A stretch of 64,000 nt of DNA from Setoptus koraiensis (Eukaryota; Arthropoda). A model generated the notes under the pieces. The model searched no databases. It was not told the DNA's origin and was given only the letters and a program-made list of their open reading frames with translations. The stretch spans positions 15,376,001-15,440,000 of the forward strand of contig CM106586.1 in NCBI GenBank assembly GCA_048013815.1, read 5' to 3'. The position numbers and the translations under genes were made by a program. Of the stretch, positions 25,201-34,782 are shown one piece after another. Each line of letters opens with the position of its first letter. Position 1 is the stretch's first letter.

Positions 25201-26220
25201 CCAAATTGCGAATGGTCGCTGTTGGTTTAGTGGCAACGTCGGCCGGTCGCGGCCATTCGAGTGACATTGTGACTGCAACGGGATGAGTTGGTCATGATGA
25301 CATTGCCACGATTAAAACTGTCGCTGACAATGGCCGCTGCATGCTCGAATTTCGCGTTATCAGTGGATATCGGTTCAGCGGGCTGGTCGGGCGAGCGGCC
25401 ATTATATTCAATTGGAGCGACATTCGATTAGCATGCACTGGACATGACATTGGCGCTGACCAAAGGCGAGGGCCGGAGACGAATCCTTATATGAACGATT
25501 GCTGGCAACGACGCGGCGAAGTGCTCCAATTCCTAAATGCTCGCGTATGTTTCTGCGAAGTTGCAACAATTTTCGGCGCTGTTCGCGGGCGTATTAGCGG
25601 CCACATTAGCCGGCCGTTTGCTGTCGCTCGGGTCGGCGCATTCGGCTTATTGGGCGCGTTTGCGGGACGCTGGCGAGAAACGGCGACACTACAAACGGAC
25701 AGGTAATTATTAGCCAGGGATCTGGGTCAGGCCGGCGGGGCATGGCGGGGCATTTGCGCGCCAGCGGCGACAAAAATGCCGACCAAAACACCAACACAAA
25801 AGCGTGTTTTGGGGGCCAGGGTCAGGAGTCACGACGGCGACACTTGTCGGCATTGTTGTCGGCTCCGTTGTCGGGCAAATTATACGCTGTTGGCCGGCGG
25901 ACCGGCCGAGCTGCAGCGCGGCCATCGTGCAACGCCACCTATCCATCATAACGGCACAACGCTTTGTTTGTCGCAAGTTGCAACAAACAAAAAGTTGCTC
26001 AAAACTTTTGAGTCAAAAGGCGCCCTCGCCACTCTCCAATTTCTCGCCAGCGACTTGCCAGCAGCATATGTATGCCAGATATAATGTAACCATGCGACTG
26101 TGGCAACAAAAGACGCTCGACAGCGCCATTGAGCCGGCACCTATTCACGGATGAACCCGACTATAACTCAACCAACGATAGCTCACTATTCATCGACTCG
26201 ATGAATGGCGATGAATAGCC

Positions 26221-26310
26221 GTGGATAGCCGTGGATAGCCGTGGATAGCCGTGGATAGCCGTGGATAGCCGTGGATAGCCGTGGATAGCCGTGGATAGCC
26301 GTGGATAGCG
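26221..26310. repeat. 10-bp tandem repeat GTGGATAGCC, 9 units
   Basis: Nine near-perfect direct copies with exactly 10-bp period; the last ends in AGCG. The period is close to one helical turn. Confidence 0.96.
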
Positions 26311-27557
26311 GCCAATTGATGCTGTGATTAGCGGCAGCGATGAATGGGCAACAATCGTGACCGTCATCTTTTTATCAACAGTTAACAACAGATAACTGTG
26401 TGTTTGCGGTGTCGTATTGTGGTCAGCATTGCGCAACGTCTTGCCAGCCAGCAACCTGTTGCCGGCGCGCTCGTTTGTTCGTTTGTTTGTGCCTCGCTCT
26501 GTCATCCTGATTCTCGGCTCGCCGCTGACACTACCGAGTCAGTGGCGCTGACTGTCAGTTGTAGTGCTGACTGTCAGTTGTGATGCCGTCGCCAGGTATG
26601 AGTTACCCATTGCGCAACCGCAAACGGTGCACAAGTGGCGTGAATAGATGTCAGCTGATGCGGCACAAATGTGGCCGTGAATATCAAGCCGTCACTCGAT
26701 AACATCAATATTATTATGTATAAACATATTGCGTAATAATAACCATATTCACCAATCTTTGTGTGTGTGCGCTATGCCAAATGCTCCAAATCAAGTTCAT
26801 CGCAAGCAACAGCGGTGTTACACTTTTCAAACACCGACACTGTCAGCTGGTCAGCGTTGTGGTCAGCGTAAGCTGGCCACAATGCGGCTCACTGTTAATA
26901 TGTCATGCTCTCTCGACAGCCAACAGTGACCACTTAGCACTAGCATTGGCCAGCCACTAGTGGCCAGCTCATGACGTAATCATGGCGCAATATGATCTAT
27001 GTGCAGCAACAAGCAGCAACAGAGAGTGACCAGTTAACCACGCTAACGCGATGGCTTCAATGGCGCTAAATATCTAATCTGCGCCATATTCACCATTTAA
27101 CTCTTGCGTCATGCGCTCGAGCTGCTGTGATATCATCGCATCGATCTTGTCGGCCGTAAATACCTGACCAATAATCTATGTGGCTAGTGGTGTTGATCAC
27201 TGGACACAAACACAAAAAACGCTTCTCTCTTTTTGGTGTCCCTCTTGCTGGCTTGTTGTCCCTTAGCTGGCTATCCGATGGCTGACATTGCAACTGCCAG
27301 AGATGGATATTTATGTGTTTCAATGCGCAAATGTTCCAGTCCATTCAATATCCAGTGTTTACCGATCAATATTCAACTATTACATTACTATTGTGTGCGC
27401 TGCGAGACAAGAGCGCCAGACAGGCCGTATGAGACGAGATTTACCTGTCGAAGAGTGATTAATCCCTAGTGTCCATCGACGATCGTTGTGCACAACATAT
27501 CTGTATAATATATCTGAATATCTGTATATCTATATATCCGTGTAATGTGGTAATACA

Positions 27558-27683
27558 ATGGCCGATGACGACGAGAAAGCGCCGCCACTCGATGATGAGC
27601 AACTGAGTGTGATTGAATCAAGATTCACGCATGAATTTGCGATTGATAACTGTCGGCTAAATCGAGTGGCATTTTATAAATGA
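27558..27683 (+). CDS. Candidate 41-codon small ORF or first exon, unknown
   Basis: ATG at 27558 in the context ACAATGG opens 41 codons to TGA at 27681. The peptide starts MADDDEKAPPLDDEQL and continues with an amphipathic-looking VIESRF segment. The acidic, low-repeat composition is unlike the repeat-derived ORFs around it. I do not recognise a family. It could be a real micropeptide, the first exon of a spliced gene (no convincing GTRAG donor is visible), or chance. No polyadenylation signal or homologous neighbour supports it. Confidence 0.2.
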   Translation: MADDDEKAPPLDDEQLSVIESRFTHEFAIDNCRLNRVAFYK

Positions 27684-28292
27684 GCGGCAATTTAGTGCAA
27701 TCAGGTCACCACTATCACTGTTGACTACACACAAACACTGTCCATGATTAGGCTAATGTTTGCCTGGTATGGCACAGTCGGCTGGACATTGCGTCAGACA
27801 TGGATATGAGCAGCGAGCAACAACAACGCAACAACAGCAACAACAGCAAGCAACAACAACAGCAAGCAACAACAACAGCAAGCAACAACAACAACAAAAA
27901 TAATAATAAAAGTGTTGCTAGTTGCGGTGGGATTTTCTCCTCTGTCACCTGTGTCCTGTGTCACTGTTGGCTCTGTCGTATGACTCATACGGTATGAGTG
28001 CTGTTTGTGCCATGTCAACAGCAGCAACAACAGCAACGACAACAGCAACGCCGACAGCGACAACAATGCAACAATCGATTATGCAACAACCAACTGGCAA
28101 GTGCAAACTGGCTCACCTGTTGCGCCTGCCACAGTGCGCGCCAGCAGCAAGTGAATGCACAAGCGATTACCTGTTGTCGAACGGCGTCCAATAATCGGCT
28201 CATCTAACGGTCCAATGATCGCGCTGTGAGCGGACAGTCGCAACGACAGTGCCGCATGAACAGGTGATGTTGCGTTGGCCGTGGAATTGAAT

Positions 28293-28372
28293 GACACACT
28301 GGATACACACTGGATACACACTGGATATTCACTGGACATTCGCTGGATATTCGCTGGATATTCGCTGGATAT
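28293..28372. repeat. 12-bp tandem repeat (CACTGGATACA / CGCTGGATATT)
   Basis: About seven direct units of 12 bp carry progressive substitutions. Confidence 0.9.
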
Positions 28373-29944
28373 ACGAGAGCAGCGAGGCAACAATGAGAAA
28401 CGCTTCGCACAAACAAACAGACTTTCTCTAACTGTTTTCTCTCTATAGGCAGTGAATCTGTGTCTGCATAGGCATCTAGGCGACACTCACAACCATTGAA
28501 CTCTTTGTGAATGTCACACACACACACTGTTGTAATGTACGCCATTATGTAACTGTAAATATATACATGAGAACAACGGACAATAATAGCAGAATGTCAT
28601 ATGCGGTCACCTTGATATTTGTTGTCAGGCCTGGCGATGGGTCGATATCGACATTGCACTCCAATGATTGCGGCCACATCGGCCAGTGAAACCAATGGAA
28701 AGTCAGTCTTCACTCTGGCCACACTTCATTCATTGATTCGTACGTGAGTTTAATCTGTCTAAAAGTCTTAACCATTCATTATTATTATCATTATTGTGTG
28801 CATCGGCCACAAATAGACGCCAACAGAGAGAGAGAAAAGTCCCAATCGCGACCAAAGCCAAGATGCATCATTGATTGCATCATATCAATTGGTGGCCGGC
28901 GTCTCAGCAACAATTGACGGCACCAAATTGTTTTTGTTGCCCATCATTCATTTCCAATCTCATCTCAAATCGCTGGCCCGCGCATCAAATCGGGCTCATC
29001 GAGCCCGTTGCTCGGCCAGCCATTTCATCATTACGGCGATTGTTGTCGTGGTTGTCGTTGTTGTCGTTGTTGTCGTTGTCGACGACCATTAAAAGGACCA
29101 TTCTCTCATGCTCTCACGCCCAATTGTGGATGCGCCTCGCTGTCGAGGCAAATCGCTCAACGTGAGCCAAATGTTAGTTTGCTGCTTTATGTCGGGCTCG
29201 CACTCGTTCAAATTTGGGGGATTCACCTATGAACTTGTGGGCGACAAACAGAGATTTGTGCTGCTTTTCGACTACGACGCCGACAATTGTTATTATAAAA
29301 TTGTTATTATTCAGACATTTATCGCTCACTCGCCGGTCCATCCACGGCAAGCAATATGCGCGGCGCGACTGGCCATTCGAACTTGCAATTTCGAAACGAC
29401 CTGTCAGCTGGCCTACAATTGCCAATCTCATGCGTCTCAACTATCGTCACCAAATTGCATCACAGTTGCATCACATGTTGCATCACATATGAGAATGTGC
29501 GACAAACATGATTCGGCAGCCTCATTAACAATTCAATCCTTTAACCCTAATTACGCTTCAACAATTAGGCGAAAAGTGTGCGATTATCCAGACACACACA
29601 CACAAATATAATTACATAATAACAAATAGAATGGCTGAAGTGCATTAATTATATCATGTTATCATATTATCAGGTATGAATTAATAATTCAGAATTATTA
29701 TTGAATTAAATTGGTTTAGAGGCAGATTGAGAGTGCTGAAACGGACAATGGCGACAAGCGTCGTAGGCGATCGTAATTGAGCGCGATTAAGACACAAACT
29801 GGACGTCATGCCGCATGATTCATGCGACACTCTACAGTATCTGTAATATCCGGCCGAGGCCATATTGCACTGGACATTGTCGGACAATGTCGCATAATAG
29901 TGTGGAGAGTCGGCAGCCACTATCCTTTTGCACCTTGCGTCGGC

Positions 29945-29985
29945 CACAAACTAACGGCATGCGACTGGCCAGCCGTTAGTTTGTG
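29945..29985. repeat. Stem-loop, 14-bp perfect arms
   Basis: CACAAACTAACGGC (29945-29958) and GCCGTTAGTTTGTG (29972-29985) are exact reverse complements around a 13-nt loop. Confidence 0.9.
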
Positions 29986-30466
29986 AGCGCGACTATTAAT
30001 CTGTATCCATCTGTCGTATTATACGAGTCGTATTATACGAGTCGTATTATACGAGTCGCATTTATCACAGGCCAGTCATATATCACACAGGTGAGCATGG
30101 CTGGTTGGCATGACACTTCTAGTGTGCAGCGTGCACAGTGTACAGTGTGCATACATTACATAAGACTCTTCATGAGACATTACATAAGACTGTTGCACTG
30201 TACGCTAGGTTACACTGTTACCAGGTATGATGGCAAACGAAATGATGATACAACGCAACACACAAACCAATTTGTCTTAACCCAATTCAGTTGGTAATGA
30301 ATAAAATTATTACATTGCCCACTGGACACACACAGTTCATTAGAATGATTGCACCATATACGACCTGTTGATTTGAGCACGCTGGCTGCTTAAATTAAAT
30401 ACTGCAACTTGATACCGTTCAATCCGTTTTCAACACCACCGAGCAACCCGACTCACCTGTTGCCGT

Positions 30467-30468
<2 letters not shown>

Positions 30469-30507
<39 letters not shown>
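30469..30507. repeat. (CA)n microsatellite
   Basis: CA run of about 19 units. Confidence 0.96.
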
Positions 30508-30508
<1 letters not shown>

Positions 30509-30894
30509 CGTGACGGCACAGTCCACTAATGGCCACAACAGGTGAGTGGCTTATTGGTGCCGCATGGTCGCAATAAAATGGCTTGGTCAGCTTTGTAGCT
30601 ACCTGTTCTGTAGTTTGTGTGCGTCCGTGTGTGTGTCCAACTGTCTGATCATCGGAGTCTGATGCAATCATTGCGACAACACCGACAGCAGCAGCAACAA
30701 CGACAGCAGCAACAGCAGCAACTGGTCGCAACTAGGATGTCTACTCTAGTTGCATCATCATTCAAGTAGTCATCTTTAGGGCAGCGATGGCACGCAATTG
30801 AGCCTAATGAAGCGTCACCAGCACTTATTGCGACGGCCAGCGTCTCCTTGTGGCGCTTGCCGTCGCAGAGATCGTCGTCGGCCACTTGTTGCTG

Positions 30895-31025
30895 TTGTGT
30901 CGTTGTTGTTGTTGTTGCTGCTGTTGCTGCTGCTGTTGTTGCTGTTGCTGCTGTTGCTGTTGTCGCTGTTGCGTCGCTGGGTATCCATGGATACGCAACA
31001 CAACGACAACAACAACAACAACAAC
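30895..31025. repeat. Triplet-repeat inverted structure centred on a 14-bp palindrome
   Basis: A (TTG/CTG/TCG)n block of about 80 bp is followed by the palindrome GTATCCATGGATAC (30981-30994) and then (CAA)n. The two flanks can pair around the palindrome, giving a potential long cruciform. Poly-Leu, poly-Cys, poly-Thr and poly-Gln ORFs on both strands are by-products. Confidence 0.8.
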
Positions 31026-31217
31026 ACATTAGAAATAACAACAACATGAAAAAAGTCATGCATAGCTAATAATTTAGAATACAGTAGTGGAAATTGGGTT
31101 GCCGATGGCGCAGCCCAGCCGGCCGACGCTGCACTCTGGCCGCCAGAGTCTGGCGTCGCCGTCCTACAGCGACCGTGTGCCAAGACCGTGTGCTCGGCGC
31201 TGGCTTGATTTATCTGT

Positions 31218-31237
31218 CGCCAGTCAGCTGACTGGCG
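31218..31237. repeat. Perfect 20-bp palindrome
   Basis: CGCCAGTCAGCTGACTGGCG equals its own reverse complement and is centred on the E-box CAGCTG. Confidence 0.95.
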
Positions 31238-34200
31238 CTGTCAGGAGAGATGCTAAAATTTACGATTAAAAGTTGATTTGAGGGTCTCTCGTCGGACGAC
31301 ACACCGTACAGCACCGTGCGCTGCGATGTGAGCGTCAGTGAGCAAATCAATTCGTAGCGACTCGCTTCAAAAGTCAAACCAGTCGCCGCTTCCAACCACG
31401 ACGACCAGCAAATAAATAAAATACAGTCCAAATGAAATAACCAAATAAATTGGAGCTGCCCGAACAAGGATCAATCCGTTCGAGGCGGCACATTGAGCGC
31501 AACGCGGACTGTGTCGTCGTTTACTGTACTAGCGACCCAAGCGACAGTGCCAAAAATGAACTTGAACAGCGCCACTTGCCAGTGGAATCCAGTTGCCAAT
31601 GGTCCGACACCGAGTAATCGCATAATCGGAGCTTGCCCGTTATGCGACCCACAGTGGGCAGAATGGGCAAAAGTGATGTAACTTACAAGTGAACTTACAT
31701 CATACTTAGTGGTGTTCGAGTGGCCACAATTGGCGCCGGCTAGCGGCCGAGCAATTGTGCCAGCCAAGTCGGTGACATGATGGCAATTTATTATTAGCAT
31801 CAATATCTCGGCTACTTGCAACAGGACACATAACTTGGTTCATAACTTTAGATGGCGCTCATTAAGAATAAATGTTCAGCGACACCGAGGCTGACCAGTT
31901 AGAAAATTGATGAAAAGTTGAGCGATGATGCGCCAGCTAGCAAAGCGTGACAGTTGCGCGAGATCGTGATACAAATGAATCAGTGATTGTGCTAATTATT
32001 AATCATGTTTGATGTTTATTTTTGTCAGATCGAGGGGGCGCTCCGCTGACGAGCGGCCAGATGAGTCACTTCCAACGGGCAACCAATTCAACATGCCAGC
32101 TCGCCTCGCAAACCTCGTCGCTCGCCTCGCAAACCTCGTCGCTGGCAGTTTCTGGCTGCGATGGCAAGTTAAGGTGTCGCTTGTGTCGTTTTCATGAATG
32201 AGATCAGATCGATTAGATAAGACGCGACTGACCGTGCCGCTGTCGATACTTGCAGTGACGTCCAGAGAATCGGAAAACATGTCACTGTCACATTTCACTG
32301 TCTTTTTTAGAAAGCGCCACTGAGCGGCCGACTGAATTGGCCAGCTTCAGCGAGCTATGATACGAGCTATTATACGGGCCATCATACGAGATATAATATG
32401 TAACGAAATCGGCATTGTCACGTGGCGCGTGACTCGCGTTAATATGTCGCTTGATCCAATTTTAATCAGCGTCATAGCGACTTACCTGTGAATATTGGCC
32501 CCATTGACGGTCCGTTCGGTGGTCGTTGGCCATTGTTGAGCTGGCCTCGGCGACTCTGTTGGGATGGCGCGATTTGTTGTTGAAATTATCCATTGTCTAA
32601 TTAGTGGTATAACTGTTTCGTGGTCTTGCAAACTAATTGTTGTTTGTTCTGTGCGATATTGATATTTTGAGCAGCTTCATCATTGAGTTATTGTCGCTGT
32701 TGCACTGTATTATCACTTGCTATCACTGATAAGTATCACAAAAGTTACAAAATATTCAAATATTCACTCACTGATATTCGTTGAATGATTCAGATTGGGC
32801 GCTTGCGAACCGCAGTTGATGGCATACTGACTATTGCTTATAATGCTTGCCTAATTGATGTTATGAACGTTGATGTTGTGACGTAACATGGGACGGCTTG
32901 AGAATGGTTTGATCAGGGTCAATTGTGTTTTCTGCTGACTATAAATGATAATTGCTTGCTTGTCGGATGACAAGTTTGGTTGTTAACACTAGATGGCTGC
33001 GATGATCACTTTAAATAAATAAACATATCGGCCCGTTGTGTGGCGTATGCAAAAATGGCTTCGAAGCAAAATATTTCAGCGCACTTGAGTTGTCTGTTTA
33101 GTGCTGAGTTATGAACAAAAGTTTTCTTCACTTTTAGCTGGCTTGGCGCGCTTACCAATAAACTAATTACTTTTGCAACAATTGTTGTTGTCCTAACGTT
33201 ATTGTTGTAATGAGATTACAGCAATAACGTAATTAACAATGCCCGATAATGGCAGCTTACAGATATGCCAATATCTACACAGAGACAGACCGACAGTGTC
33301 CGTTGATACCTTGATCTTGTTGATTGTCGTCGTTGGAGAGCTCGCCACGACAGAGAATTCGCACAGACGCTTCTATATCGGGCAATAAATAATTGTCAAT
33401 TCTCCAGCAAGCTAGCTAGCACAGGTAAGCTAGTTGCTTGCCTGTGTCATTCCCTGCTCATTCCCCCTCACTGTTTTCTCTAGCGCTTGCGCTTGTCGGC
33501 GCTGTCCTTCCCTTACCTTGGCCGTGCCAGTCTATTAATATGAACTGGGCTGAATTAAGCTTCGTCCGAGAGAATATATATATTCCGGCACAAGCAAGAA
33601 TAGAAAAGAAAAACAAGTTGCGATGATTTACCGCTATTTCCATTCAACTGCCATGATCGGCAACTGGCGCCACCGATGCCAGCCATTGATATGATGCAAC
33701 TTTCCACTGCACTGACTCCTCCTCGATGAATTGTCGCAAAGTCCAACAGTCTATCGAATGGCCACAAAGATGGCGCCACATCTGTAGTTTGCCAAACAAT
33801 CTGTACATCTATACATTACAGGTGTAACTCGGTTCGTATCATACGAATCGTATGCCGATTCATTCACGTGAACGAAGCGAACAAACAATCAGAAATTCAT
33901 CGGATAAACATAATTCATAACCTTGGATGGTTCATTTAGATATCGCTGGACTCATGTGACAGTTGTTGTTGGTGCGGTATTTAGCGGAAGTGATCTAGTA
34001 ACAATTGTCAGTGGCGAATTGACAATTATCAATCAACAATCGATGACACAACTTTGCTTTGTTTGTCCTCATGCAACTCCGTACCCGCTGCCCGCAATAC
34101 CGCTACGGGCGTGGCAATTCCGCGGGATGAACGCCCACGGCAGCGTTTTGGCACACGTTACATGGCTGTGCAGGGGAAAACATTCTCACGTGATTAAATT

Positions 34201-34296
34201 CCGACAATTCTGTCTTCTTTCCGTCCACTGACTACAATCCAATCTTTCGTTTTATACTCATCATTATAATTATTATCTCACCCTCTCATTGTCAGT

Positions 34297-34665
34297 ATGG
34301 ACTCAGAACCGGGGCCCGGCTGGGCTGATGCCGTGTCCAAAATATTGAAAATGGGTACCATGAAGCCCAAGAAAAATAAGATATTGTCCAAGGCCAAAAT
34401 TGATTCGGATAGCAGCAAAGAAAAGAGGACTGGCGAACCATCGCAAACTACTAAAACAAGAAAGAAAACTAGAAAGGAAAAACCAGAATTCCTGACGAAA
34501 AGACTAAAAGCCGATTCAGATCATCTCAGTAGTTTAGAAAAAGATCTTAAAGCCATCGCCACTGGTGGAGTTGTGCAACTGTTTAACGCAGTTAAAGCTG
34601 TTAATCCCAATTCCGACAAGACTGGCAAGAAGAAGAAGAAGAAAAAGAAGAAAAAAATGAGATGA
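34297..34665 (+). CDS. RRP15: RRP15-like ribosomal RNA processing protein, short form
   Basis: A 122-codon single ORF starts at ATG 34297 and ends at TGA. Near the N-terminus, GPGWADAVSKIL matches the conserved RRP15 opening. A basic linker follows, and around residues 75-105 the segment SSLEKDLKAIATGGVVQLFN matches the family core (LERxLxxIATRGVVQLFNAV). In yeast and vertebrates RRP15 is a nucleolar factor for 27S pre-rRNA/60S maturation. The family is usually well over 200 residues. Here the protein ends soon after the core with a run of ten lysines, so the acidic N-terminus and the C-terminal segment are missing. An upstream exon is possible because ATTGTCAG directly precedes the ATG and could be a splice acceptor. 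An AATAAA lies just downstream. Its convergent neighbour is REXO5, another RNA-processing factor. Confidence 0.85.
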   Translation: MDSEPGPGWADAVSKILKMGTMKPKKNKILSKAKIDSDSSKEKRTGEPSQTTKTRKKTRKEKPEFLTKRLKADSDHLSSLEKDLKAIATGGVVQLFNAVKAVNPNSDKTGKKKKKKKKKKMR

Positions 34666-34687
34666 TCAGCACCCAGATTATAATGTA

Positions 34688-34693
34688 AATAAA
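34688..34693 (+). terminator. Polyadenylation signal AATAAA of RRP15
   Basis: AATAAA lies 23 bp after the RRP15 stop codon, inside the short gap to the convergent REXO5 gene, implying a very short 3' UTR. Confidence 0.7.
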
Positions 34694-34782
34694 AACAAAG
34701 AGTCCCTTATCAAATGATCGGTCATGGCAAAAAAAAATTTATGATTTTTTATATTGATTACATCGAAGAAATGTTGCCGGTT

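Larger units (their letters stand above)
17695..27557. other. Gene-free repeat-rich stretch
   Basis: No conserved protein was recognised on either strand. Besides the listed arrays it carries an 18-bp perfect palindrome at 23078-23095, stem-loops at 21543-21585 and 22167-22209, a (CAN)n tract at 21957-22029, and several CAGGTGAG octamers. Confidence 0.6.
27684..34296. other. Gene-free stretch before RRP15
   Basis: Nothing here is recognisably coding. It holds (CAA)n tracts at about 27818-27902 and 28017-28068, a 12-bp repeat, two (TTG/CAA) structures, a 20-bp palindrome, stem-loops at 29945-29985 and 33196-33230, and three 14-bp copies of GTATTATACGAGTC at about 30017-30058. The sequence becomes AT-richer towards 32-34 kb. 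Confidence 0.55.
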
